From Carnegiea gigantea (Eukaryota; Streptophyta; Magnoliopsida; Caryophyllales; Cactaceae), in the NCBI GenBank assembly GCA_029747015.1, contig JAKOGI010000811.1:179501-243500 (forward strand): a stretch of 64,000 nucleotides of DNA. Direction: 5' to 3'. The translations under genes were made by a program, and so were the position numbers. Shown one piece after another: positions 21,290 through 33,420 of this stretch (position 1 is the first letter of the stretch; each line of letters begins with the position of its first letter). Under the pieces are notes generated by a model that was not told the DNA's origin, made no database searches, and saw nothing but the letters and a program-made list of their open reading frames with translations.

Positions 21290-23252
21290 TCAAGGAGCAG
21301 AAGGAGAGAATTTTGCTGAAAGTGAAGAGAGAAGGGCGAGGAGATCTGCATGGCATTTTGCATTTAGAGCTTTTTCCTCGTCCAGGGCAGCCTTTACAGC
21401 GTTAAGCTCAGTACTGAGGCGAGAGTTTTCTTCCAAAGCAGCCTCAAGCTTGGTTGAGGAACTGCCAGGAACAGGAGGATGGGGTGTTCTGGTCCCCTGT
21501 TCTGAGGCAGACCCTTCAATCAAAGCATACCCACACCCCATAAGGGTGTTACTCCCGATCTCATCAATGAACTGAGCGCCCACCTTCTTCTGTAGTGTCA
21601 CCCCAAAGTGCTCAAACACACTAGTCAGAAAGAAGCCGTATCCCAGATCATGTTCCCTAGAGGTGTTTGCAATTCTTGCAATATGTCGAATCATGATGGC
21701 AGGAAGGTTAATTTGCACTTCCGTGTCCATCAGATCCATCAAACACTGATCCATGGCATCAGCAAGATTGCGACCCTGGCCTCTGGGGATGACATTCTTG
21801 ATGATAAACCAAAATAGCAATTGATGGAGCGATGTCATGTCCCCTTTCTTCACAGACTTGGGCGTTTGCAGGCTTGGTTGTTGGCTAAATTTCTGGGCGA
21901 GTTCCAGTAGCCTGGCTGTCCCTAGAATAGTCTTGTCTTCCCTCACATATATATCAAAGCCTATGGAGGGAATCCCCAGAATGTCCCCTAATATCTTCAC
22001 ATCAAAGCGAAGCTGCTTCCTATTAACAATACTTGTCACCACTCCTTCGGTGATAGTGCAGTTGGCATAGAACTCTGCCAACTCATGTACAGAACACCTC
22101 AGCTGGGTGTTTGTAAACAACTCATACCACCCCTGTGCATGCAGCTTGTGCAGAAACATCCCCAGTCCCTGTTTCTCAAAATATTTGACCTTTATAATTT
22201 TGCCCCTGACAACCCGTCTCTGAAGCAGTTGAGTCAGTTTGGCTGAGATTGCAGACGGGTTAGATTTCTTGGCTCGTTTAGGTTGGGGCTTAGTAGGAGG
22301 GTCTTGGGTGGAGGCATGTTTGAGGGAGGCTTTTCTCTTGGGAGTTTTGAGGGGTGATGGTTTTGGTATAGGAAGAGGCTTATCCTCTGAGGACTCTGAG
22401 AACACGGGCGTGCCCTGTTTGAAGGCAGTGTTCTCAGTGTCGCTATCTGATGAAGGCTCAGAGGAGGAATCAATCTCCTCAACAACAGGGGCTGACTGTT
22501 TGGCAGGACGAGGAGTGGAGTGAAAAGCTATTCGGGCTGATTTTCTTGTGGGTCTATTTGTGGGTTTGGCCGAAGAGGGGATTTGTGGTTTTGGTTTGAC
22601 AGGGGGTTCACTTTTTGAGGGCGCTTCAGTCTGGCCGCTTTTAGGCCTTGATGGTGGTCGTGTTCTTGGTACTCTAGCACGCCTAGCCACAATTTTGTAC
22701 CTTTTGCGTTTCTCACCGGTTTGTGTTACCGGTGTGGCTTGTGCAGGCTTAACAGGGGACTCCTCCATTTGACCACTACTTCCCCCTTTGTTTTTTTTTT
22801 TTGACAAATCCTCCCCTAGGTCATCCTTAAAAACTTCAGGCCCTGTTTCTGACCCTGTTTCCTGCTCAGGAAACAGCCCAAACGAGTTGATGTCATCTAA
22901 CCCATGGTCCAACAGAAAAAGTTCATCTAAAGCCCCCAATTTCTCTTTCAGATGCCCCAACAAGTTCTTGGGGTTGACATGCGCCCGTTTCACCAAACAA
23001 AATCAATTCCCACCCAAATTTGTACGGGATGTCTTCCAATTTCAAATTCACTGTTCTAAGGTCGATACTTTTCAAAAACCCAAAAGGTTTATAGGCAATG
23101 GGTCGAGGAGGTTCAGTATTTTTACCTTCCATGAGGGCCGTCAGAAATTGTGTAGGTGCAAACAGGGCTGTGGCTATTTGCAAGGCTGTGCCCTGTGTCT
23201 GGTTGCCCTGGATCAAGGTCGAGGAGCTCTCAAAGCTAATGGGGAATGCCAT
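21290..23252 (-). pseudogene. Envelope-position third ORF of SIRE-like element (frameshifted)
   Basis: It starts at 23252 (MAFPISFESSS...) and is open to about 23000, where a one-base shift moves the frame into the 568-codon frame ending at 21290. The first frame reads GWELIL just before the shift and the second resumes at VKRAHVNPKNLL. The joined product would be about 655 residues. In order it shows an acidic N-terminus, a long Pro/Lys/Arg/Ser-rich low-complexity stretch, a globular part resembling the putative plant transposon protein family (GWYELFTNTQ, ELAEFYANC, LGDILGIPSIGFDIY), and a C-terminal coiled coil (LEAALEENSRLSTELNAVKA). No transmembrane segment or signal peptide is apparent. 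Function in SIRE elements is unknown. Confidence 0.75.
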
Positions 23253-23683
23253 TTTTCAGAGGACGGAGAGAGATTAGGGTTTCTTGAACAGAGTTTCAAA
23301 GCAAGAGAGTTTCGGTGGAGGTGAGAGATTGAGCAAGAGCTTTAAAGGGAGAGAGAGACGTACGAAATCTTTAAAAGATTTTGCCCGTTTTTGCAACGGA
23401 CTTTAGCATTTATTGCGCATGCCTCGGGAAGAGATTAGCAGTTTTCAATTTGTTGCACACATTTGACAAACAAGAGGCGTACCTGTTTCTAATGCCTGTT
23501 CTTGAGGTTACTTGCTCGGTAACATTGGACAATAAGGGCAATCTCATTAGACCTCAACGAGTGTCAGCAAGTTGCAAACCTCACATATGCTAAACATAGC
23601 ACACAAGTTGATTGCAAACAAAAATTTAACATGTTGTACCCGTCACTTTTAAATTTTGCAAACAGGGAGAGAGAACAGGTTGG

Positions 23684-26600
23684 TCAGGTTGTTCTAATTA
23701 AGCCTAGTTCGAGTCTATTCCTTTCAAATTGTTCTCTACTCAATGCCTTTGTGAATATATCAGCAATTTGATTTTCAGTGGCACAAAAATTCATTGAGAT
23801 CACTCCTTTTCAACATTGTCTCTCAAGAAATGATGACGAATGTCAATATGTTTTGTTCTTTTGTGTTGACATGGATTTTTGGCAATGTTAATTGCACTTG
23901 TATTGTCACAATAAATAGGAATGCATCCTATGTCAACACAAAAGTCCTTGAGTTGTTGTCTTATCCATAATAACTGAGCACAACAAGATGCAGCTGCCAC
24001 ATACTCAGCTTCTGCTGTGGACAAGGCAACAGAGAGTTGTTTCTTGGTTGCCCAAGATACCAAACAAGGTCCAAGAAAGTGAGCCATACCTGAGGTGCTT
24101 TTCCTATCAACCAAGAAACCTGCGTAATCAGCATCAGCATACCCAACAAGATCAAAGTTGCAACCTTTAGGATACCATAAGGCTAGATCAGGTGTATGTC
24201 TTAAGTACCTAAAAATCCTTTTAACAGCCTTTAGATGAGTTTCTTTAGGGTTTGACTGAAAACGTGCACATAGACCAACACTAAAAACAATGTCAGGTCT
24301 ACTAGCAGTTAGATATAAGAGTGACCCTATCATGCCCCTATAGGATTTCTCCTCAACTGAGGGACTACCATCATCCATTACCAACCTAGTTAAAGGAGAG
24401 ATGGGAGTATCAATGGGCTTAGCTGACTCCATCCTAAAATGCTTAAGTAATTCCTTAATATACTTTTGTTGATGGATCATGGTGCCGTTTGAAGTTTGCT
24501 TGATTTGCAAGCCTAAAAAGAAATTAAGCTCACCCATCATGCTCATTTCAAACTCACTCCTCATCATTTTTGAAAATTCATTGCACAATTTATGATGAGT
24601 TGCACCAAATATGATGTCATCGACATATACTTGGACAATCAACAAATGTTCCCCCTTAGATTTTAGAAATAAGGTATTGTCTACCTTGTCTCTTGTAAAA
24701 TTATTTTCCAATAAAAAGCTTGACAATCGCTCATACCAAGCTCTAGGAGCTTGTTTTAATCCATAAAGTGCCTTGTCAAGTTTGAAAACATGGTTAGGAA
24801 ATTCATCACTTTCAAAACCGGGGGGTTGTTTGACATACACTTCCTCTTTAAGGTACCCATTTAGAAACGCACTTTTAACATCCATTTGATATAACTTGAT
24901 CTCCATGTGGGCTGCAAAAGCTATCAAGATTCGAATGGCTTCCATCCTTGCAACAGGTGCAAAAGTCTCTTCATAATCAATTCCCTCTTCTTGGTTGTAG
25001 CCTTGAACCACCAGCCGGGCCTTGTTCCTAGTGACTGTTCCGCACTCATCTAGCTTGTTACGGAACACCCACTTGGTTCCAATGATTGTTCTATCCTCTG
25101 GCCGTGGCACAAGGTGCCATACCTTGTTTCTTTCGAACTGATGGAGTTCTTCTTGCATGGCTGTGACCCAATCTGAATCTGTAAGAGCTTCATTAATATT
25201 CTTAGGCTCAATTTTTGAGAGAAAAGCATAGAAAGCACAGAAATTTTTAAGCCTAGATCTAGTTTGAACTCCTGCATTAATATCAGACAAAATTTGATCA
25301 AGAGGATGTGAACTTTGGTATTTCCATGATCGTGGTGAAAGTGGGTTCACAGATATGCTCTCCATCCTAGCTGGAATACTTGGCGAAACAAGTTCAGGTC
25401 CTGTTCCCAAGCCTGTTTGGGAGCCTGTTCCTGAAATTATCTCAGAAGGGTTCGGCTGATGTTGTCCCGAACAGGGTTCCACCCTGTTTCCCCCTGTTTG
25501 GTTCACACCCTGCCTACCTTCCTGAAGAACAGCTTTAGGCCTTGATCTCTCAGGTTGATCCTTACCTGGTTCATCTTGAAGCAGCATGTCTTTTTTAACA
25601 AGACCTAGTTCGAGGTCTTCCTCCTGTGCATCATTCTCACTTAGAGAGTTAGTTTCATCAAAAAGCACATGCACACTTTCTTCAACACACAAGGTTCTCT
25701 TATTAAACACTTTGTATGCCTTACTATGTGAGGAGTAACCGAGGAATATTGCCTCGTCACTCCTTGGATCAAATTTCCCTAAGGCATCCTTTCCATTATT
25801 ATGCACAAAACATTTACACCCAAAAACTCTCAAATGCAAAATATTTGGTTTTCTTCCTTTGAGGATCTCATAAGGAGTTTTGTTAAGAACAGGTCTAATC
25901 ATGCATCTATTTATAATGTAACATGATGTGTTTAAAGCTTCAGCCCAAAAATTTCTAGGAAGACCACTAGCAACAAGCATTGTTCTAGTCATGTCCTCTA
26001 GAGTACGATTTTTGCGCTCTACCACCCTATTCTGTTGGGGTGTTCTTGGAGCTGAAAAATTGTGATCAATACCATGCTCATTACAATAGTCAATAAAGCT
26101 CGAATTTTTAAATTCTGTACCATGGTCAGACCTTATGCAAACCAAAGAGTGTCCTACCCTCTTTTCAGTCTTTTTAATGAAAGCAAGAAATTTTTCAAAA
26201 GTTTCATCTTTAGAAGCAAAAAACAAAGTCCAAGTGAAACGAGAGTAGTCATCCACTATCACAAGCACATACCTCTTGCCACCTCGGCTCATGATCCTCA
26301 TTGGACCACACAAATCCATATGTATTAATTCAAGGGGTCGAGTAGTGCTTATACACCTTTTAGACTTAAATGAATTTTTGACTTGTTTGCCTTTGGCACA
26401 TGCATCACATACCTTGTCATCATTGAATTGATAGAAGGTAAGCCAACTACTAAATCTTTGGTTATAAGTTTGTTCAAAAGAGAGTAGCTAGCATGACCTA
26501 GTCTTTTGTGCCAAAGCATAATATCATCTTTTAAGGCACTCAAACAAGTCAAATTATTTTGGGGAAGAGTAGAAATACACACTTTATAAACATTTTTGTA

Positions 26601-26987
26601 TCGCTTCCCCCTCAACACAACATCTCCTGTGTTCATGTTTACAACCAAGCAACGTGTTGGAGAGAACACTACTAGGTTGTCTTTGTCACACAGTTGGGAC
26701 ACACTTAGCAAGTTGTGTTTTAAACCATCCACAAAATAAACATTGTCAATTGAATGGGAGAGTGACTCACCTATCTTACCTATACCGACAATTGTCCCAG
26801 ATTTGCCGTTTCCAAATGCTACACTCCCTCCTTCTGATGCTGTAAGTGAGAGAAAATTGGATTTTTCACCAGTCATATGCCTCGAACACCCACTGTCAAC
26901 ATACCACAGCTGCCTGTTCCCTAGACTGTTTCCTGTACTGTTTGCTGGGTTGTTTGCTGGGTTGTTCTCTCTCACTTCAGCCTGCAA
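23684..26987 (-). pseudogene. SIRE-like pol (protease, integrase, RT, RNase H), frameshifted
   Basis: The frame from 26987 has the protease motif WYVDSGCSRHMTG and the GAG-pre-integrase [11 protein letters not shown] missing base at about 26425-26432 shifts the frame just before the Cys-rich end of that domain. The 839-codon frame 26319-23800 then gives integrase ([29 protein letters not shown]: all three acidic residues present), RT ([15 protein letters not shown] at 24616-24627) and RNase H ([28 protein letters not shown]). A second lost base at about 23803-23808 stops it. The conserved tail IADIFTKALSREQFERNRL continues in another frame to a TGA at 23684. Confidence 0.9.
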
Positions 26988-26993
26988 AACAAA

Positions 26994-28760
26994 TCAAGGG
27001 TTAGTTTTGGGAACCCAGATCCACTTGGGTCCCATTCCTTTAGACGTGTAAATCTCATCTTTCCTAACCCACATTTGTTTTACATGCACTGAGTTCTTTT
27101 TAATGGCATACTTTCTTATAGGACAAGCATATCGATAATGCCCCGTTTTACCACAATGAAAACAAACAATATTTTCAGGTAATCCCACATATTTGTTATT
27201 CACTGGGTAGGTCATCTTAGGCACAAAACCTAGTCCTCTTCTATTTTGACTATGATGAGTGTTTAACCATTCCAACGCCCTTGAGGACCTGTTCCAGAGC
27301 TTGTTTGTGGCAAGGTCCGATTCTAAGTGTTTTATTTTTCCAAGCAAGTTTCTGTTTTCTTCCAGCAAAGACTCGACCTTACCTTTTAAGTCAAGAGATT
27401 CTTTTTCTAGCTCAGTCAGTTTAGTGGAACAAGTCTCTTCTTTCATGAGTAGAGTTTCTTTAAGCACATTGATGTTTTCATGCAAGGCAAGAGTCTCTTT
27501 GTCAACTTCAAGCTTTTCTAATTTAAGGGTTTCATTTTCAAGTTCTAAATCTCGAACATCCCCTTTTAATTCAGCACATATATCCATTATATTGTACACT
27601 AATTTCTCAAGAGTTGATTTATTTAGACCACGTACCTTGTTCTTGAGTTGAGTCAGACTATCCGTTGACCCATCATCTGAATCAGTGTCACTCCTTGCCA
27701 TGAGTGCTACATCAGCTTCCCCAGCTTCAGACCCTTCCTCATCCTCACTTGAATCTCCCCAGGCTGCGAGCATAGCTTTTGAGAATCTTTTCGCTGAGCT
27801 GCTTACACCCTGTTTCCTCCCCTGTTTTCTGGGGTGTTCGGGTTCTTGTTCTTCCTTGTGCAGTGGGCAGTTTCTCACAATGTGGTCCAGCTTACCACAC
27901 TTGAAACACCCAGTGAACTGTTCTCGAGGGGTGTTCCTGGCTTTGCCGAAGTCCTTCCTTTTGATGTTTTCTTTGACTTTCTTGAAGAACTTCTTAAATT
28001 TTTGAGTCATCATGGCAATCTCCTCCTCCTCAGAATCAGAATCATCTTCTAAGGCCTTTAGTGCAAGACCTCGTTCTCTCTTTGTCTCATCTTTCTGTTG
28101 AGAATATTTCCTAAGTTCATATGTTTAGAGGTTGCCAATCAGCTCATCTAGGGTGATCTTGTTCATGTCCTTAGCTTCTTGGATGGCCGTTACTTTCGCT
28201 TCCCAAGAATGAGGTAAAATTCTTAGGATCTTCCTTACCAATTCTTCGATGGTGAAGGATTTTCCCAAGGATTTCAACTCATTCGTTATGTGAGTGAAGC
28301 GAGTGTACATGTCCATCACACTTTCCCGATCACCCATCTCGAACAGCTCATACTTTCTCATAAGCAATTCAATCCGGGATTGCTTTACTTGATTGGTCCC
28401 TTCGTGAGCTACTTGCAAAGCATCCCAGATTTCTTTGGCCGACTCACATTCAGATATGCGAGTATATTCATCAGGACCTAGGCCAAAATATAGGAGTTTC
28501 TTGGCCTTGGCATTCTTCTCCATCATCTTGTAATCTTCAGCATTGAACTCCTTAGGCTCCTTGGGGATTGACTTTCCATCTTCAGTTGTTTTCTTAGGGA
28601 TGAGTGGTCCATGCTTGATGAGCATCCACAACTCATAGTCCTCGGCTTGGATGTAGTTTTCCATCCTATTCTTCCACCAACTATAGTGTTGGCCATTAAA
28701 GTATGGTGGACGAGTTATGGATTGACCTTCAAGCATGCCTTGTGGAGTACTCATCTTCAA
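26994..28760 (-). pseudogene. SIRE-like gag with internal stop
   Basis: It starts with MKMSTPQGMLEG at 28760. The N-terminal UBN2/DUF4219-like gag domain (PPYFNGQHYSWWKNRMENYI, then WDALQVAHEGT and VKQSRIELLMRKYELF) runs to a TAA at 28127-28125. The same frame reopens at once and goes on to a zinc knuckle CFKCGKLDHIVRNC, a long Lys/Glu coiled coil and a second knuckle CFHCGKTGHYRYAC before a TGA at 26996-26994. Frame and content are continuous across the first stop, so it is one gene with one nonsense codon. The TGA separates gag from pol in the same frame. Confidence 0.85.
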
Positions 28761-28793
28761 GGATCTCTCAAAGGTGTTAGCTTTTCAAAGGAG

Positions 28794-28810
28794 AACCTGC
28801 TCTGATACCA
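28794..28810 (-). promoter_or_regulatory. Primer-binding site, initiator-Met tRNA
   Basis: Minus strand TGGTATCAGAGCAGGTT, two bases inside the 5' LTR. The first 12 bases are an exact complement of the plant initiator-Met tRNA 3' end. Confidence 0.88.
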
Positions 28811-28812
28811 CT

Positions 28813-30316
28813 TGTTGAATTAGAGAGTACACAACCACAAGAGGGGGGTGAATTGTGGTGTCCGATTTTCGCAAGTTGCTGACAAACAGTCTTAGACCCT
28901 GTTCGCACAGGTTGTTTCTGAGATAAGCAGAAGCGAAAATCCAACAAAATTGAATGCGGAAATAATGGACACAGGATTTTTACGTGGAAAACACCTCTAG
29001 CCCAACTGAGGTTAAAAACCACGACCTACCTCCTGTAGGATTTGCACACTTCACTAAACGGGCTAAACACGTTACAATAGTAACACACCTTGTTACAACT
29101 TGTAACACACGTAACTTGTCTTCCCTAAGACAAGTTACCCCACGTCCAAAATCCCCTTGATTTGGACACACACTCTACTCACTCTTGTGAAAGAAGAATG
29201 TAAAGAAAAAACACCCTATTACAATGCTTCTCAACTAAGCTAATATAGGGTACAATGAAGTCCTAGTATGCCAACTTTGAAAGCTCAATTAATTCACTCA
29301 CAAGGCTCGGTTTTCTTTTCAAACGTTTTAGCTCATGAACTCAGATTTTTTCTCTTTGAAAACTGATGTCTCCAAGATTGTAAGAAGCCGCCTTTTATAG
29401 TGCTTGGAAAATAATTCATCAAATTTTTGGAAACTAAAAAATCTGAAGAATATAGAATCCTTTACCCACAAGGGATGGAAAAACTATTTCTGAAAATTTT
29501 GGAAACTAAAATCCTAGAGAAAATAGAATCCTTTAGCTATAAGGGGTAAGGTGACATGAGCTGAAAAACACTTCCTGAACCGCGTGCATAAGGCGGTGTT
29601 CTTTAGCAGCTAGCCCATGTTTTTCTCAACTACCTTATCCACTTGCCAAAAATTGGATATTCTTTTTATTCAAAAAGATTTTGCAAATCCCTTAAGATTT
29701 TTGATAACCGTTTTTTAGGGTAAAGAATAAGATACTCCATAGAAAAATCTTTCTTGCAAATCTTTGAAGAAGCTGCTCAAAATCCAAAAGATAAAAATCG
29801 TGCAAAGCAGTTTTTCGCAGCTTATTCTGGAAACACCCTGATCGCCCTGTTTCCAGGGTTGTTCTGAAGGGTGATCCGAAATATTTTCCGAAAAGCAAAA
29901 CCGTTTCCAGTGAGTGGTAAATTAAAACTTTCTAATTGGTATATTAACAAGAGTCTAAAAATATAAAACCAAATCAAATCAAGACATCTTGTTGTAACCA
30001 CTAGTCATCTTGTAGAACGACTTTGTTGCAAACACTTCACAGAATATGCTTCAAACACCGCACGGAACCTGTTTGTCACAGCTGCACATATCTTATGTTT
30101 CAAACACTTCTCAGGATATGCTTCAAAACACCTCACAGAACCTATTCCTCACAGGTGTTCTTACATTGCTGACTTGAGTACCTGTTCTTGATAAACCATT
30201 AGTCAAGCAGTTTTAATACATTGAGAACAACAGTAAGGTCCTGTTTGGAAAGCCTGTTTGGAGCAACAACAACAACACTTGGATTTGTTATCATCAAAAC
30301 TTTATACATTCTAACA
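28813..30316 (-). repeat. SIRE-like 5' LTR (right copy)
   Basis: Same termini as the left copy. It carries a 22-bp insertion at about 29089-29110, a partial tandem duplication of the TTGTAACACAC context. Its TATA box predicts a transcript start near 29360, giving U3 of about 950 bp. Confidence 0.92.
29391..29402 (-). promoter_or_regulatory. TATA box of the SIRE-like 5' LTR
   Basis: Minus strand ACTATAAAAGGCGG, a strong plant TATA box, conserved in both LTRs. Confidence 0.65.
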
Positions 30317-30321
30317 CATTG
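30317..30321. other. Target-site duplication, right
   Basis: CATTG directly after the CTAACA terminus of the right LTR. Confidence 0.9.
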
Positions 30322-31025
30322 TTTGGCTTTTCTCTTCTACACAATCATTTTTACTGAGTTGCGCAATCATTGTTACTTCCACTACTCAATTAACCTTATG
30401 ACCTTGTTGGAGTGACAGACTTAAGCTAGGGAGTCGTCGCATATTCCACCCTTATTCATAGAATGTAAATGAGGGTGTAAAAAATAGTTAGAACTCACGA
30501 TGAACTTAATTCTAGCTTGCCCACTGGTGGTTTATGGAGAGTAATCAAGGTAGCTATTTCTTGTAAAAATCATTTCCTTGCTTTTGGCCTTAGGCCCTTA
30601 TTATTGATTACCACTTTCGCAGCCTTAGTTTTACGAGTACTTTCCCGAACTTTTGCGATGATCAAGTGAGCCTACTTATTTTCCGGTCATGGTCTTACGG
30701 ACTAAAAAGAATAAAGTATAATGGAGATTCCAATCTAGGAGTCGCTGGTCCCTTCTAGAAGTAATAAATGCTTCAACAATGGTATTATTTCCTTGAATAC
30801 CTATAGTTGTAAAAGCCTATTGTTTTGATCCTCTTAGTCACTTTGGGCCTTATTGACCTCCTTTTCTTATAGGAGAATCTGCATCCATGGGAGGGTCATA
30901 ACTCTACCCTTGCAGTGTAGGCATCCTAACACTATAATTATTGTCAAATCCTTATGGAAGGGCTATGCAAATTTCATTTGGCATTTGAATGGAAAGTTAC
31001 TACTCAAAGTGCCAATTAATGGCCT
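30322..31025. other. Tat LTR/leader-like remnant right of the copia insertion
   Basis: It continues the sequence interrupted by the SIRE element. Contains GGGAGTCGTCGC (about 30430) and CTAGGAGTCGCTGG (about 30738), phrases typical of Tat-element LTR and leader sequence. No coding potential; the short frame 30853-31047 runs into the Athila LTR. Confidence 0.35.
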
Positions 31026-32338
31026 TGAAAATTTCCAATTTGCATAGCATTTTTAGGTAGTAGTAATTGCTGCTCTGGGGATTTTTTTAATGCATAACGA
31101 TGTGATTTTCTGAGCCCTTTTCTATTTTAGGCTTGGGTTTGGTGTTCTTGATGATATAATGGAAATTCTAGCCTAAAGAAATGAAGTGCACCTATGAAAG
31201 AAGTGAAGAGGAAATAAGAGTCCAAGAACTAGATTGGTTTTTGCTTGAATCAGCCATAAGTAGACAAGAAAAGGCCTGAACCGGTCTTAGATAGTGGAGC
31301 TCGGTCGGGTTCCTTGGTGGCTTTGGTTTGGTTAGGCAATAGACAAGATTTGAAGTGTTTTAAAGTCCATAGTTGGCACCATGATTAGCCTGTAGTGGGG
31401 ACCCACAGTCTATGGCACCTTGTTTCATGCGCAACTATTGATTTTTCAGTAATTTTTGCTGTTCACATACCTGATTGTAGCTATTTAAGCTCATATAATA
31501 AACATCTCTATAAAAAAAATCTATCTAACATCTGATTAACTCCCTAAATTAGGCTTTAGATTGGATTATAAGGAAAGAGAGCGACTTAAATCGAACATCT
31601 TGCAATGATTCCATGTCTGGTTTGCAATCGGCATTTTTAAGCGTGCTTTTTAGCTAAGCAATTCTCTTTTCTTCCCTTCTCTTTTCTCATTCTAGGATTT
31701 ATGTTATGTAATTTCGATTAGCTTTTGTTGCTTTGATCTTGGATTTATACAAGTAGTAGTTAATTTCTTGATCTTGTGTTGACATCGTTTGATACATTGG
31801 AATTTATTGGATTGTTTTATCAAATCCTAGATGTTTATCGAATTGTGAGGAATTTGATCACTTTCTTGTATGTTTTGGCTATTGGGTGAAGAATTAAAAG
31901 GTGAAATCTAATATCAGATCCTTGGATTTGACTTGATTGCATGGAGTCTTGAGAAAGTCAAACTAATTAAGAAGCCACTAATTTGATGATTACTTGCCTA
32001 ATGAACCTAAGCAAATTAAGAGCCATTGAGAAATGGTGATTGGTTAGATTTAGGTATTTCACTTCACCTTGAAAAAGGGTTGTGATACTTCGATTATCGA
32101 TTTTGAAACAATCAATAGAGGAACAAGTGCTTGATTGATATTTGGATGGAGTGACTTTTGCTTTTATTAATTTCCTTGCTTATTTATCCATTTGATTAAA
32201 GGGCGGATTATATTAATGTCAATATCAAGTTTTGATTCGCTTAGTCTATTCTAAGAGAGTATATCCCAATAGATTGACCAAGTTCTTATGGAAGTTTATC
32301 TTTTTCTGCTACAACACTACTGTACACTTTTAAGTTCT
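31026..32338 (+). repeat. Athila-like 5' LTR
   Basis: It starts TGAAAATTTCCAATTTGCATAG, matching TGATAACTGTTCAATTTGCATAG at 35146, and ends just before the primer-binding site. Includes the near-palindrome CTCGGTCGGGTTCC at about 31300. Confidence 0.6.
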
Positions 32339-32356
32339 TGGCACTGTTGTTAGGGA
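32339..32356 (+). promoter_or_regulatory. Decayed Asp-tRNA primer-binding site
   Basis: TGGCACTGTTGTTAGGGA where functional Athila elements have TGGCGCCGTTGCCGGGGA. All five differences are C-to-T or G-to-A. Confidence 0.65.
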
Positions 32357-32429
32357 TTAGTGTCAAATATTGGGCTTTTCCCAAAAGGTTTAACTAAGAA
32401 TTTTGTTTTTCTTTTTAAAAAATAAAGAA

Positions 32430-33420
32430 ATAATGGCAACTTTTCGTTTTTCCCAATTCGAGTATGAATTATTTTGGAGGTGTTTTAGTGTTTATATGAT
32501 TTTCGTGCTCAATGTGGTTATTATATGTGTAAATGAGAAATCTTTGGCATTAGTGATGGGGGAGCGAATATCTTTTAGAGTATTAGGGTTGTATTAGTAA
32601 AAGCATTGATGAAGCATGGCATTTACTTAAGTGGCTTGCTTGGAATTCATTTGAATTTGAAAAGACTAGTCATGCCTCTGGATATTTCCTTAATGTTAAT
32701 GCATTCTATGCTAGATCTTATTATACCCCTTTTGGTGTGACATGTATAATTTTTCTAATCACAACATTAATTCATGCCCTTATTACGCATGCTATGCTGA
32801 ACCTGACTTTACATCACCTAGGGACAATGCTAATGTTATCCTAGCCTTATCTGTTTAAGCCTTTCCTATGGTTCAGTGCACAAGGCTCAAGATAGGAGAA
32901 CCTATTGGGTTTGTTGCTGGGTTATTTATTGATGGTACTTGTTATGAGTCTGAAGATACTTTTAATACAGCGTATAATCTAGCTAAGACTCCTTTGGAGG
33001 GGTCATGTGATGAGTTTGTGTCTATGGGGTTTCTTGGTCTTGGTTCTGATGATGCTACTATGGACTTGAGCTATAAGGAGAAGATGTTTGATGTGCTTGG
33101 TAGGAATATCGATGATTTTAATCCCTAGGTTACTTTTGTGGGTATGATGTCTCCCTTGATCCATGCCACATATACATAGTGGACAAGCATAGAAAAATCA
33201 AGTGGAACACTTTCTTTGATTTCCCTTTTGATTTTTTGGTGGTATTTGCTTTGTTGAAGAGAACACTAACTTTCTTTACTATGATTATCTTAATGCTCTC
33301 TTACTACCATACTTGTGAGCCCCATGCCATGGCATTTGACAAGCTCATGCATACATTGGTGGTGTTTGATTTGAAGAGCCGAGTCTTGAAGTTACGATGG
33401 AGTGGTTGATGCTCTATGTG
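32430..33420 (+). pseudogene. Athila leader ORF relic
   Basis: Frames at 32868-33128 (MVQCTRLKIGEPIGF..., CYESEDTFNTAYNLAKTPLEG) and 33179-33409 (AMAFDKLMHTLVVFDL), preceded out of frame by HNINSCPYYACYAEPD. These phrases fit the poorly characterised ORF that precedes gag-pol in some Athila elements. Broken by stops and shifts. Function unknown. Confidence 0.4.

Larger units (their letters stand above)
19329..30316 (-). mobile_element. SIRE-like Ty1/copia retrotransposon, complete but disabled
   Basis: An 11-kb element with near-identical direct LTRs (1483 and 1504 bp), CATTG target duplications on both sides, a Met-tRNA primer-binding site, polypurine tract, gag with two zinc knuckles, pol in copia order (protease, integrase, RT, RNase H) and an extra ORF between pol and the 3' LTR, the position of the envelope-like gene in SIRE elements. 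Transcription runs on the minus strand. By eye the LTRs differ by about 20 substitutions plus one 22-bp insertion and a G-run difference, so insertion was recent. The coding region has two in-frame stops and three frameshifts. Confidence 0.92.

Noticed and set aside
21051..21575. A 174-codon plus-strand frame and others up to 178 codons in 21-28 kb
   Set aside because: They are antisense shadows of the SIRE third ORF, pol and gag.
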